Shown: piece by piece, positions 32,656 to 41,734 of the stretch
Layout of the letters: each line of letters begins with the position of its first letter
How positions within the stretch are numbered: position 1 is the first letter of the stretch
NCBI GenBank assembly: GCA_002441465.1
Contig: DJWE01000067.1
Location: forward strand, 23,676-87,675
Origin: Propionibacteriaceae bacterium UBA6238
GTDB taxonomy: Bacteria; Actinomycetota; Actinomycetes; Propionibacteriales; Propionibacteriaceae
Direction: 5' to 3'
DNA length: 64,000 nucleotides
Translations under genes and position numbers: made by a program
The notes under the pieces: model-generated
The model's input: only the letters and a program-made list of their open reading frames with translations
Databases searched by the model: none
What the model was told of the DNA's origin: nothing

Positions 32656-34140
32656 TCAGCCGGGCAGGTCCCAGGTGTGCACGGGCTCGTTGGCGTGCAT
32701 CCGAGTGGCGTAGGCGGCGAGCATCTCGCGCAACGCCTCCGTCCGGGACGCGCCGCGTTCCTCGAGCCTTCGCACGGTGCTCACCTGCCAGTCCGCGCCG
32801 TTACGGCCGGTCAGGCAGCGTCCCTCGACCACGCCGAGCAGGCGATCGCGCACGCCGGCGTCCACCCCCCACGCGTCCAGGCCCGCGTAGGCCATCGGCA
32901 GTAGCTCGCGCAGGACCAGCTCGCTGGCCGGCACCTCACCGCGGCCGGGCCAGAACAGCGCGGCGTCGATGCCGATCCGGGCGCCGACGGCGAAGTTCTC
33001 CCTCGCCGTGGGGAAGGACATCCGCGACCACACCGGACGGTCCTCGTCCACCATGGAGCGCAGCACGCCGTAGTAGAACGCGGCGTTGGCCAAGGTGTCG
33101 ACGATGGTGGGTCCGGCCGGCAGCACCCGGTTCTCCACGCGCAGGTGCGGGCGTCCGTCCACGATGTCGTAGATCGGCCGGTTCCACCGGTAGACGGTGC
33201 CGTTGTGCAGCCGCATCTCGGCCAGCTTCGGGGTGCGTCCGGCGTCGAACGCCTCCTGCGGATCCTCGTCGTCCAGTTCGGGCAGCATCGCGGGGAAGTA
33301 GCGGGTGTTCTCCTCGAACAGATCGAAGATGGAGGTGATCCAGCGGTCGCCGAAGAACACCCGTGGACGCACCCCCTGGTTCTTCAGCTCCTCCGGACGG
33401 GTGTCCGCGGCCTGCGTGAACAGCTCGATCCTGGTCTCGGCCCACAGTTCCTTGCCCAGGAAGTACGGGCTGTTGGCGCCGAGCGCGAGTTGTGGCCCGG
33501 CCAGCACCTGGGCGGCATTCCAGTGGGCCGCGAACTCCGCCGGACGCACCTGCAGGTGCAGCTGCACCGACGTGCACGCCGATTCCGGCGCGAGCGAATC
33601 GGCGTAGCGCAGCAGCCGTTCACCGGAAGGTCCGGCGATGTCGAGGTGGATGTCCTCGCCGCGCGCGGCCAGCACCGCATCGTTCAGGGCCTGGTAGCGA
33701 GCGTTCGCACTCATCCAGTCGCCCTCGAAGGTGGCCGGCTCCACCGTCGGGAGGATCCCGATCATGACGATGTGCGCACCGAGTCCCGAGGAGCGCCGCT
33801 CGGCCTGGTTCAGGGACGCCCGCAGGTCGCGCTCCAGCCTGACCGTACTGTCCCCGCCGAGCTCATGCGGCGCCACGTTGAACTCGATGTTGAACCGGGC
33901 CAGCTCGGTCTGGTACTCCGGATCGGCGATCGCGGCCAGCACCTCGGCGTTGCCCATTCGCGGGCGGTAGTCGGCGTCGACCAGGTTGAGCTCGATCTCC
34001 ATGCCGACCAGCGGCCGGTCGAACTCGAACGAACTGGTGGCCAGCATCTGCTCGAACACGTCGAGACAGGTCTTCACCTTGTCGCGGTAGCGCTGCCGCT
34101 GCTCGCGGGTGAACGTGGCCGACTCCAGGTCGCGTCCCAT
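32656..34140 (-). CDS. Glutamate-cysteine ligase family protein (carboxylate-amine ligase)
   Basis: A 494-residue enzyme of the GCS2-type ligase fold. Active-site strands are visible: LVGMEIELNLVD and ARFNIEFNVAPHEL (acidic metal ligands), SVQLHLQVRP, and NSPYFLGKELWAETRIELF with its substrate-binding arginine. Such proteins join glutamate or another carboxylate to an amine using ATP. In actinobacteria some relatives serve ergothioneine synthesis or unknown pathways. No thiol-pathway genes are adjacent, so the product is open. ATG at 34140. Confidence 0.82.
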   Translation of the reverse strand: MGRDLESATFTREQRQRYRDKVKTCLDVFEQMLATSSFEFDRPLVGMEIELNLVDADYRPRMGNAEVLAAIADPEYQTELARFNIEFNVAPHELGGDSTVRLERDLRASLNQAERRSSGLGAHIVMIGILPTVEPATFEGDWMSANARYQALNDAVLAARGEDIHLDIAGPSGERLLRYADSLAPESACTSVQLHLQVRPAEFAAHWNAAQVLAGPQLALGANSPYFLGKELWAETRIELFTQAADTRPEELKNQGVRPRVFFGDRWITSIFDLFEENTRYFPAMLPELDDEDPQEAFDAGRTPKLAEMRLHNGTVYRWNRPIYDIVDGRPHLRVENRVLPAGPTIVDTLANAAFYYGVLRSMVDEDRPVWSRMSFPTARENFAVGARIGIDAALFWPGRGEVPASELVLRELLPMAYAGLDAWGVDAGVRDRLLGVVEGRCLTGRNGADWQVSTVRRLEERGASRTEALREMLAAYATRMHANEPVHTWDLPG

Positions 34141-34199
34141 GCCGGGAGTATGCCCGGCTCCGGTGTCTCCCGGATAGACCCGGCGGTCTCGAGCCGGGC

Positions 34200-34736
34200 T
34201 CAGTCGGCGAATTCGGTGCCGGCGAATCGATTCAGGTAGGCCTCGAACTCGATCGCGAGCGCGCCGTCCAGCTCGGACGCGTCCGTGGCGACCCACGGCT
34301 CGACGTCGAACCCGGAGATCGCTCCGGACAGCTCAGTCGGCCACTCGTTGCCGAAGCCGAAACGGCTGCGCAACAGAATGTAGTTCGACCGCGACAGCTC
34401 CAGCTGGCCGATCTCAGGCTGGGCGAGCAGCCGGAACGCCGCGACCGGGTTCAGCGCGTCGATCCGATGCGAGAGCGCGGCTCGAAGAATCGGCGCGCTG
34501 GTCCAGCCGAGCACCTCGTAGGCGTCCAGGGTGACCAGGTCGGCTCCCGTGCCGCGCACTTCTCGGACCCAACCGATGACTCGCTCGGTACAGCGGTAGT
34601 CGATGCAGCGTTCCTGAACCAAGCGGGTCAGCGACGCGACGCTCTGGCCGGCGTGCCGGAAGTAGTGCGTCGGGCTGGTCGTGATCCACGTGCCGACTGC
34701 GGGAGCCGGCTGCTCCCAAGTGTCCATCCTCAACAT
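34200..34736 (-). CDS. Hypothetical protein, 178 residues
   Basis: A soluble protein with no signal peptide or membrane helix. It contains a basic N-terminal half with two cysteines (ERCIDYRCTERVIGW) and an acidic C-terminal half (ATDASELDGALAIEFEAYLNRF). Nothing in it matches a family I know. The ATG at 34736 has GGAGGGG at good spacing; ATGs at 34727 and 34763 are possible. Upstream, its promoter region is filled by REP-like element B. Confidence 0.6.
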   Translation of the reverse strand: MLRMDTWEQPAPAVGTWITTSPTHYFRHAGQSVASLTRLVQERCIDYRCTERVIGWVREVRGTGADLVTLDAYEVLGWTSAPILRAALSHRIDALNPVAAFRLLAQPEIGQLELSRSNYILLRSRFGFGNEWPTELSGAISGFDVEPWVATDASELDGALAIEFEAYLNRFAGTEFAD

Positions 34737-34870
34737 GTTCCCCTCCACGGTTCCTGCCTTCATGAAGAGGCGGCGCCATCGGTGGGTGATACCTCCAGGT
34801 ACCGATTCCACTCCGGAATCCCTCGCACCGTAAGACCCCCTCCGGGCGACGCCCGAAGGGGCGACACCAC

Positions 34871-34992
34871 CCACCTGGGGACGGTTCCGATCTCGGCCCA
34901 CCACCTGGGGACGGTTCCGATCTCGGCCCAGCATCTGGGGACGGTTCCGATCTCGGACCAGCCGAGCGTGGACCGAGATCGGAACCGTCCCC
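34871..34992. repeat. REP-like element B: three tandem 30-bp copies and one inverted copy
   Basis: Three tandem units of exactly 30 bp start at 34871, 34901 and 34931, each with ctggggacggttcc and gatctcgg. The first two are identical and the third differs slightly at its ends. An inverted copy of the 24-bp core lies at 34969-34992 with one mismatch to the third unit, giving a long potential stem. The core is the same as in element A (25975-26104). It sits between the nucleoside hydrolase stop and the start region of the hypothetical gene, both on the minus strand. Confidence 0.88.
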
Positions 34993-35005
34993 GATCGGGC
35001 GGAAA

Positions 35006-35980
35006 TCAGCCCAGACCGGCGATCGGGACGGTGGGCTCGGTCGGCGTGGACAGCAGCCGCTCCAGGACGGCGTAGAAGCCCGCCGAGTCCACCTCCTCGA
35101 TCACCTGCGCGTTCGGCGTGAGGCCGAACTTCGACCACGCCATCGTCGACATGCCGCGGGTCAGCTCGGACGCCGTCTCGACGTCGACCCGGTAGGGGGC
35201 ACTGGCCCGCACGAGCTCGGGATGCAACAGCAGCGCCAAGGTCAGCGAGTCCGGGTGGGTGGAGCCGTCGACGCCGACCGACTCGTCATAGTCGATGGTC
35301 GCCTCGCACATCCGCTCGAAGAAGCGGGCCAGTGGCGTCCCGATCGCGCAGAGCCGGGCGTAGTCGGGACGCGCGAAGGTCGCATCGCGCAAGGTCAGCG
35401 GCGCCCACGGGACGATCCGGACGTCGGGGAAGCCCGCGTCAAGCACGATCTGGGCAGCTTCGGGATCGACGTAGAAGTTGAACTCGGCGCTGGGGGTGAT
35501 GTTCCCGCGTCCGTTGTTCGAGCCGCCCATGATCGACAGGCTCCTCACCCGGGACGCGAAGCCTCGGTCCATCACCACGGCGGTGGCGATGTTGGTAAGC
35601 GGGCCGATCGCGATCAGGTTCATCTCCCCCGGAGCCTCCGCAGTCAGCCGCAACAACGCATTCACGGCGTGTTCCTCGGCGTTGCGGGTCTGGGAGAGGT
35701 CCATCCGGAGCCCGCCGGAGCCGTCGCCGTGCACGTCCTCAGCCGAGGCCCACTCACGCAGCAACGGAGCCCGGCAACCAAGGTGCACCGGCACCTGCCC
35801 GAGCCGTCCGGCCACGTTCAGCGTGAGATGCGCGTTGGCGAGCTGCTGGTCGAACCCGACGTTGCCGGCGACCATCGTGATCGCGCGCAGGTCGGCCGCC
35901 GGGTCGAGCAGGCCGAGCAGAATCGTGACGCAGTCGTCCTGGGCGGTGTCGGTGTCGATGATGATCGGGATCCTTGCCAT
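35006..35980 (-). CDS. Nucleoside hydrolase family protein
   Basis: A 324-residue inosine-uridine-type nucleoside hydrolase. The calcium-binding N-terminal motif appears as IIIDTDTAQDDCVTILLG (the usual DTDxGxDD with alanine for glycine). The remaining ligands appear in MNLIAIGPLTNIA and STHPDSLTLALLL. It should split ribonucleosides into base and ribose in salvage. The ATG at 35980 is preceded by GAGGAGAGGC. It lies just upstream (in transcription) of REP-like element B, which may act on its 3' end. Confidence 0.87.
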   Translation of the reverse strand: MARIPIIIDTDTAQDDCVTILLGLLDPAADLRAITMVAGNVGFDQQLANAHLTLNVAGRLGQVPVHLGCRAPLLREWASAEDVHGDGSGGLRMDLSQTRNAEEHAVNALLRLTAEAPGEMNLIAIGPLTNIATAVVMDRGFASRVRSLSIMGGSNNGRGNITPSAEFNFYVDPEAAQIVLDAGFPDVRIVPWAPLTLRDATFARPDYARLCAIGTPLARFFERMCEATIDYDESVGVDGSTHPDSLTLALLLHPELVRASAPYRVDVETASELTRGMSTMAWSKFGLTPNAQVIEEVDSAGFYAVLERLLSTPTEPTVPIAGLG

Positions 35981-36082
35981 GCCTCTCCTCGCTCGCAGGG
36001 TCACACCCTAGTCAGGCCGATCGCCGGCCACCGTGGCGTGACGCTCCCCCACTGCGCACAAGTGCCCGCCGTGGCCGGCGGA

Positions 36083-36958
36083 TCACTCGAACAGCTCCGG
36101 TGTGCTCCGCTCGAGGAAGGTGGCCACGCTCGCCGGCAGAGTGCGTTCGGCGCTCCAGGCCAGGCCGAGGCCGCGGGACAACCGCGGCAGCACCGGGACG
36201 TAGGCCACCTCGCCCGGGTCGCCACGAGAGGGTTCCGGAATGACCGACACGCCCATCCCGGCGCCGACCAGGCCGCGAATGGTGTCGATCTCGCTGGACT
36301 CGAAGGCGATCCTCACCCCTGTGCCGGTCTCGGCCAGGCGGGCGTCGATCACGGTGCGCAGCTCGGTGGTGCGCGAGAACGCGACGAACTCCTCGCCGTC
36401 GAGATCGCCGAGCGTCACGCTCGCGCGTCCGGCGAGGCGGTGGGCTCGCGGGACGGCGACCCGGAGCTCTTGTTCGATCAGCCGACGCCACCCGATGCCG
36501 GCAGATCCCGGCTGCGGAGCCGTGACGAAGGCGACATCGAGCATGTCCGCGGCGATCCAGCCGAACAGGTCGCGGGCGAATCCCTGCCGAAGTTCGAACC
36601 TCCCCTCCGGTGTGGACGCGCGATGGTTGCTGACCAGGCGTGGCACAGCCCACAAGGCGACCGACTGCAGGAAGCCGAGCCGGATGGTTCCCTCCGGCCC
36701 GGTCAGCCGGCGCAGGTGCCGACGGCCCAGGTCGAATTGCTCCACGATCTGAGCCGCGTCGGCCCGGAATGCGGCTCCGGCCCGGTTCAGCTCCAGCCGG
36801 CGTCCGCGGCGGGTGAACAGTTCGGCGCCCACCTCGTGCTCGAGCCGGGCCAGCGCGCGGGATACGTTCGACTGGTTGACCCGCAGCGCGGCGGCCGCGT
36901 CCCTGGTGTTCTCGGTGTCGGCCAGAGCCAGGAAGGTCCGCAAGGTCGCCTCGTCCAT
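36083..36958 (-). CDS. LysR-family transcriptional regulator
   Basis: A 291-residue regulator. The winged helix-turn-helix lies at residues 1-60 (TLRTFLALADTENTRDAAAAL, then SNVSRALARLEHEVG), followed by the effector-binding domain. It is divergent from an MFS exporter gene and should control it, together with its own expression, through the palindrome between them. ATG at 36958. Confidence 0.92.
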   Translation of the reverse strand: MDEATLRTFLALADTENTRDAAAALRVNQSNVSRALARLEHEVGAELFTRRGRRLELNRAGAAFRADAAQIVEQFDLGRRHLRRLTGPEGTIRLGFLQSVALWAVPRLVSNHRASTPEGRFELRQGFARDLFGWIAADMLDVAFVTAPQPGSAGIGWRRLIEQELRVAVPRAHRLAGRASVTLGDLDGEEFVAFSRTTELRTVIDARLAETGTGVRIAFESSEIDTIRGLVGAGMGVSVIPEPSRGDPGEVAYVPVLPRLSRGLGLAWSAERTLPASVATFLERSTPELFE

Positions 36959-36971
36959 AGGCTCAGCATAC

Positions 36972-36988
36972 GATGCGTAATGCGCATC
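36972..36988. promoter_or_regulatory. LysR-type operator between regulator and MFS gene
   Basis: The palindrome gatgcgtaatgcgcatc has 6-bp arms and a 5-bp centre (T-N11-A-like), with a further half site tgcgcatcg at 37011-37019. It sits in the 86-bp divergent gap, AT-rich for this genome. It is a typical place for autoregulation and activation by a LysR protein. Confidence 0.6.
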
Positions 36989-37044
36989 AGATTTGCTGAA
37001 TTTGTCATTTTGCGCATCGTGCGGTCCGGATCAGACTCAGGGAC

Positions 37045-38319
37045 GTGTCCGCGACCGCCGAGTTCTCCGGTGCCCCCGTCCTCCCCTCCGCCTGGGGCGG
37101 CCACACCGCAGGCACCGCCACCTACCGCCGGATCGTGCTCGCCATGATGGTCGGCGGCCTGGCGAACTTCTCCTTGATGTACTTCGTCCAGCCGCTGCTG
37201 CCGATGCTCGCCACCCACTACCGGGTCACTCCCGCCGAATCGGCCCACGCGCTCTCGATCACCACCCTCACGATCATCGTCGGCCTGCTCGCCGTCGGGC
37301 CGCTCGCCGATCGGGTCGGACGCGTCGCCGTGATGCGCTGGTCGCTGCTTGCCTCGGGCGCGCTCGGACTGGCGTCCGCCGTGGCCCCGACCTGGACCTC
37401 CTTGCTCGCAATCCGGGGCCTGCTCGGACTCACCCTGGCCGGCCTGCCCGGTGCGGCGTTGGCCTACCTGCGGGAAGAGGTCGACACGGCGTCCCATCCG
37501 CGGGCGAACGCGGCCTACATCGCAGGCACGGCCGTCGGCGGCGCGGCCGGCCGGCTCCTTCCCGGACCGCTGGCGACCCTGGGGGGTTGGCCGCTTGCGG
37601 CAACGGTGGTGAGCCTGCTGACTGTCGCCGCCGGCATCCTGCTCGTGGCGCTGCTGCCGCCCTCGCGCGGGTTCACCCCGCGTCCGGTGCCGCTGCGGAC
37701 GTCGCTGCTCGGCACCCTGACCGCGCCGTCGGATCGGGTGATCGCCATGTTGTGCCTGACCGGATTCGCCGCCATGGGGGCCTTCGTCGGGGTCTACAAC
37801 GCCGTCGCCTTCCGGCTCCAGGCGCCTCCCTTCCTGCTCGGAGCCGCGGCATCACTGGTCTACCTGGCCTACCCGGTCGGGATCGCGTCCCCGATGCTCG
37901 CCCGAGCCCTCGCCGAACGCATCGGACGGGGGTCCGCGACCGCACTGTTCGTCTGCCTGCTCGCCGCAGCCGTCGTCGTGATCTCACTACCGACCCTGCC
38001 TGCGGTAGTCGCCGGACTCGGCATGATCACCTTCGCCTTCCTCGGCACCCACTCCCTGCTCAGCGGTTGGGTCGTCGACCGGGCCCGCCGCGCCGGACGC
38101 GGCACCGCGCAGGCGTCCAGCGCCTACCTCGGCACCTACTACCTGGGCAGCACGATCGCCGGGGCCGTGGCCACGTGGCAGTGGCAGGCGGGCGGCTGGC
38201 CGGGCGTCGCGGTGCTCGGGCTGGGGCTGGCCGCCGGCGGGCTGGTCACCGTCCTCGTCGCCTCGAGGGCCGACCGGAATCCGCTCGGCCCCGGCGAGGA
38301 CGAGCCCGCGGCCTTGTGA
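37045..38319 (+). CDS. MFS transporter (AraJ/YnfM-like exporter)
   Basis: A 424-residue membrane protein with 12 predicted helices. The family A-motif between helices 2 and 3 reads GPLADRVGRVAVM, and a second related loop lies in the centre (LAERIGRGSATAL). It is divergent from the LysR gene. Relatives export sugars or small drugs. The GTG at 37045 follows AGGGAC. The substrate is unknown. Confidence 0.87.
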   Translation: MSATAEFSGAPVLPSAWGGHTAGTATYRRIVLAMMVGGLANFSLMYFVQPLLPMLATHYRVTPAESAHALSITTLTIIVGLLAVGPLADRVGRVAVMRWSLLASGALGLASAVAPTWTSLLAIRGLLGLTLAGLPGAALAYLREEVDTASHPRANAAYIAGTAVGGAAGRLLPGPLATLGGWPLAATVVSLLTVAAGILLVALLPPSRGFTPRPVPLRTSLLGTLTAPSDRVIAMLCLTGFAAMGAFVGVYNAVAFRLQAPPFLLGAAASLVYLAYPVGIASPMLARALAERIGRGSATALFVCLLAAAVVVISLPTLPAVVAGLGMITFAFLGTHSLLSGWVVDRARRAGRGTAQASSAYLGTYYLGSTIAGAVATWQWQAGGWPGVAVLGLGLAAGGLVTVLVASRADRNPLGPGEDEPAAL

Positions 38320-38453
38320 GGACGCATCCCCACGGCGATGTGGGTAGCCGAAAGTCCCAGTGCGGGCGACAGAATTCCCCAGCGGCGTCCCGATAGGCTG
38401 CACCCGCCGCGTGCGCCGAGGAGCGGGCGCACGTGAGCCTGAGGGGAGTTGCC

Positions 38454-39215
38454 GTGCCAGCACTGGAGGCACACGGTCTGGTGAAGACCTTCGGTGACCT
38501 GCGAGCGGTCGACGGGGTCGACCTGAGCATTCCCCGCGGCACCTTCTACGGCATTGCCGGACCCAACGGCGCGGGCAAGTCGACCACCTTGCGCATGCTC
38601 ACCGGGTTGCTGCGTCCTGACGCCGGCAACGCCGTGCTCGACGGGGTGGAGGTCTGGCCGGACCCGCTGGCGGCGAAGGCGCGGGTCGGCTTCGTGCCGG
38701 ACAACCCCGTGCTCTTCGACCGACTGACCGCTGCAGAGATGCTCGAGTACGCGGGGATGCTGCGCGGGATGGACCCCCAGGTGGTCGCCATGCGGACGAC
38801 CGAGCTCCTTCGGGTGCTCGATCTCGCCGACGAGGGCGAGAAGCTCATCGCCGACTTCTCCCTCGGCATGATCAAGCGGATCGGCCTGGCCGTCGCGCTG
38901 CTGCACAGCCCCCGGGTGCTGATCCTCGACGAGCCCTTCGGCGCCCTCGACCCGGTGAACACCCAGGTGATGGAGGACATGCTCCAGCTGTACCGCCGCG
39001 GCGGCGGGACCGTGGTCTTCGCCAGCCACGTGATGGACGTGGTGCAGCGGCTGTGCGACCGTCTCGCGGTGATCGGCTCCGGACGGGTACTCGCCGAAGG
39101 CACCGTCGCCGAGGTTGCCGACGGGCGCAACCTGCAGGACGCCTTCGTCGAGCTCGTCGGCGGCCGAGACCTCGAGGAAGGCGAGCTGTCGTGGCTCTCG
39201 TCCTTCTCCGACTGA
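38454..39215 (+). CDS. ABC transporter ATP-binding protein
   Basis: A 253-residue ATPase with Walker A GPNGAGKST, a Q-loop region, signature DFSLGMIKR (a variant of LSGGQ), Walker B VLILDEPFGALDP and the switch His in FASHVMDVV. I chose the GTG at 38454, preceded by GAGGGGAG. The downstream permease gene starts 25 bp before this gene ends, so the two subunits are coupled. A hairpin (gtgcgcc at 38411-38417 with ggcgcac at 38426-38432) lies in the leader. Exporter type; substrate unknown. Confidence 0.9.
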   Translation: MPALEAHGLVKTFGDLRAVDGVDLSIPRGTFYGIAGPNGAGKSTTLRMLTGLLRPDAGNAVLDGVEVWPDPLAAKARVGFVPDNPVLFDRLTAAEMLEYAGMLRGMDPQVVAMRTTELLRVLDLADEGEKLIADFSLGMIKRIGLAVALLHSPRVLILDEPFGALDPVNTQVMEDMLQLYRRGGGTVVFASHVMDVVQRLCDRLAVIGSGRVLAEGTVAEVADGRNLQDAFVELVGGRDLEEGELSWLSSFSD

Positions 39216-40756
39216 GACTGGCGATCGCCCGCCACTCGCGCGGCACCGGCAACGGAGCCCAGCTCTACTTCGCGACCACCTGGGTGTTCGGGTTGGTCGG
39301 CGGCCTGTTGGCCGGCATGGGCGCGGGGGCGCTGATCTCCGAACGCGACGCCGGGGACGTCTTGTTGCTGGCCGCCTTCTGCTCGATCTTCGTCCCCTGG
39401 GTGATCGGGCCGATCGTCGAGCCCACCCTGGCCGATGGCACCGTCGACCCCAGACGGCTCGAGCAGTTCCCGCTCACCGGCTGGCAGCAGGTGAGCGGAC
39501 TGCTCGCTGGCGCACTGGTCTCCCCGACGGCGACCTTCACCTTCCTGTTCGCCGCCGGAGGCGTGGTCGCGTTCTCCGAGTCGATCGCATTCCGGCTGGC
39601 CTCGCTGGTCACGGCGGTGGCCTTCACCCTGATGTGCGTCGCCGTCTCCCGGGCGGCTCAGGCGCTCCTGGCCGACGCCCTGCGTTCACGCAGGGGCACC
39701 GACATCGCCGCTTTCGCCGCCAGCCTGCTCGTGCTCGTGGTGTACCTCTTCGCCCAGCAGGCTCGCTCCACAGCGGCCGATCTGGTCAACCAGCCCGCGT
39801 CCGGCCAGCTCGGCACGGTGCTCAGCTGGATTCCGCCCGGCGCGGCGGGTCGGGCAATCGTGAGCGCCCGGGACGGCGATTGGCTGGAGGCGGCGCTGCG
39901 GCTCGGCATCGTGGTCGTCACCACCGGCTTGGCCCTGGTCGCCTGGAGCTGGGCGCTGGGCCGACGGATCGACGGAGCCACCGGTTCCCCGCACCGCGCG
40001 CGAGCACGGCGCAACGCCGCCGATCTTCCGCTCATCCCGCCGGTCCTGCGTCGGTTTCGCCAGGGGCCCACACTGGCCGCGACGTCCCAGCAGCTGCGCT
40101 ACTTCTTCCTCCGTTCGCCCCGCGCGATCCAGACCCTCGTGATCCCGCCGGTGATGGGCATCGTGGTTGCGCACGCCAGCTTCTCCCAGTACGGACTGGC
40201 GGCGCAGTCAGCGGCGTTCGCAGCCATGTCGGTGGTCTCGGGGAGCTTCAACCTGTTCGGCTACGACGGCCCGGGCTTCACCTACCTCGTCCTCGGCGGC
40301 GCCCCGCTGCGCCGGGTCCTGTTCGGTAAGGCTCTGGCGCCCTTGCTGTACCTGCTTCCGCTCGGACTGGGGTTCAGCCTGGTCGAGTCGGTGATCCAGG
40401 GCGCGGACCTGCTTGAGTTCGCTACGGCCGTTCTCGCCGGAGTCTGCGTGATCGCGCTCGGAGTCGGTGTCGGTTCGCTGTCGAGTGTGTTGAATCCCAG
40501 CGACCAGTCCCGGGTCGGGCAGCGTCGCGGCTCATTCGTGAAGGTGTTCGGCTGGTTCATGGGCTTCTTCACCATCGCCGGTATCGGCGGCGCCGTGTGG
40601 TGGCTGCTTGCCGGCGCCGTCGGCGGTGCGATCACCGGCGTGCTCGGCCTGCTCGCCTGCGCCGGATCAGCCCGGGCAATGCTGGGCTGGGCCGGACGCC
40701 GCCTCGATCGCGAGCCGTACCTGGTGATGGACAAGCTCGATCCGCTCGCATCCTGA
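39191..40756 (+). CDS. ABC exporter membrane subunit
   Basis: A 521-residue membrane protein with about 12 hydrophobic segments and no ATPase domain. It matches large ABC-2-like permeases that pair with single ATPases. The GTG at 39191 lies inside the end of the ATPase gene (25-bp overlap) with GGAAGGCGAG upstream. The sequence has the basic loop SPHRARARRNAADLP in the middle and a second set of helices after it. The function is export of an unknown compound. Confidence 0.8.
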   Translation: MALVLLRLRLAIARHSRGTGNGAQLYFATTWVFGLVGGLLAGMGAGALISERDAGDVLLLAAFCSIFVPWVIGPIVEPTLADGTVDPRRLEQFPLTGWQQVSGLLAGALVSPTATFTFLFAAGGVVAFSESIAFRLASLVTAVAFTLMCVAVSRAAQALLADALRSRRGTDIAAFAASLLVLVVYLFAQQARSTAADLVNQPASGQLGTVLSWIPPGAAGRAIVSARDGDWLEAALRLGIVVVTTGLALVAWSWALGRRIDGATGSPHRARARRNAADLPLIPPVLRRFRQGPTLAATSQQLRYFFLRSPRAIQTLVIPPVMGIVVAHASFSQYGLAAQSAAFAAMSVVSGSFNLFGYDGPGFTYLVLGGAPLRRVLFGKALAPLLYLLPLGLGFSLVESVIQGADLLEFATAVLAGVCVIALGVGVGSLSSVLNPSDQSRVGQRRGSFVKVFGWFMGFFTIAGIGGAVWWLLAGAVGGAITGVLGLLACAGSARAMLGWAGRRLDREPYLVMDKLDPLAS

Positions 40757-40766
40757 CTCGAATGTT

Positions 40767-41621
40767 TCATCCGGCGATTGCCTCTTCCCGCGTCGGGTCG
40801 AACGCTGCCGCGAACGGCCGGAGCACCTCCATCGCCCGAAGCTCGAGACGCCGCACCGTACTCGGACTGATCCCCAACCGCGCGGCGACGGCGCTGCATT
40901 CCATCGGCTCGCCCGTGATGAAGCCGTAGCGCAAAGCGACGACCTCCGCCTGGTCGGCATCGAGCCGGGCGAGTAGCCGACGCAGCTGCGCAGCCCAGAT
41001 GGACGCGTCCGGATCGCGGGGTTCGGGCTCGGGGATGGCCGCTCCGTCCAGGAGCGGGTCGAGACCGACCGGCGGACGGTAGCCGAGCAGCCGCCTGACG
41101 TGGGCCACCGGCCGTCCCAGCCTCGCCGCAAGCTCGGCCAGGTCGACCGCTCCGCCCCGCTCCTGTCCCAGTTCGGCCTCCAACCCTCGTGCCCGACGCA
41201 TGCGCAGGGCACGACTGGGCGGTAGACCGAGCTCGCCGAACCGCGCCGAGGCGACCTCGGCGAGATGCTGACGGATCCGCACCAATGCGAAGGTGGAGAA
41301 TCGGCCGCGGTCAGCGTCGTAGCGCATCAAGACGTCGGCGAGCGCGACGAATCCTTCCTGGAAGAGTTCCTCGACGGGCAAGCTGCTGCGCCGTGCCTCG
41401 CCTCCGGCGAGCTTCCAGACCAGGCGTTGATTGGCCAGCAGGAAGCGGTGCCGGGCTCGATCGCCTGCGGCGACGAGTTCGCCGAGCTCGGCGTCAGTGG
41501 CCCGAACCGGCCGTTCGCCCGTCTCGAGCAGGCGTCTGGCGAGGACGCCGGCCTCGATCGCTCGAGCCAGACTCCGTTCCTCGTCGGCGCTCAACAGTGG
41601 GGTGGGTTCGTATCTCCGCAT
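40767..41621 (-). CDS. RNA polymerase sigma-70 family factor
   Basis: A 284-residue sigma factor. Region 2 is recognisable (LVWKLAGGEARRSSLPVEELF, then FVALADVLMRYDADRGRFSTFAL, each shown in part), as is region 3 (AELAARLGRPVAHVRRLLG). Region 4 has the helix-turn-helix CSAVAARLGISPSTVRRLEL. Region 1.1 is missing, so it is not the housekeeping factor but a group 2/3-like alternative. It is adjacent to dnaG, as sigma genes often are. No anti-sigma gene is next to it. ATG at 41621. Confidence 0.85.
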   Translation of the reverse strand: MRRYEPTPLLSADEERSLARAIEAGVLARRLLETGERPVRATDAELGELVAAGDRARHRFLLANQRLVWKLAGGEARRSSLPVEELFQEGFVALADVLMRYDADRGRFSTFALVRIRQHLAEVASARFGELGLPPSRALRMRRARGLEAELGQERGGAVDLAELAARLGRPVAHVRRLLGYRPPVGLDPLLDGAAIPEPEPRDPDASIWAAQLRRLLARLDADQAEVVALRYGFITGEPMECSAVAARLGISPSTVRRLELRAMEVLRPFAAAFDPTREEAIAG

Positions 41622-41734
41622 GAACCCACCCTGCGTGCCTTCGCCGGATCTTGACCGTACGGACTCCCGGCTGTGCGGCAACATCGCGGCAACACCCGAT
41701 TTCTGGGGACGGGCTCACGGCCGACCCGAGAGGA

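Noticed and set aside
34737..35138. Upstream extension of the 178-residue hypothetical gene through REP-like element B
   Set aside because: The extension translates the repeat array (RNRPQ-type repeats), and a good ribosome site exists at 34736.
41703..41720. ctggggacgg near the dnaG end, resembling the REP-like core
   Set aside because: Only about 10 bp match and there is no second or inverted copy, so it may be chance. At best it is a decayed remnant.
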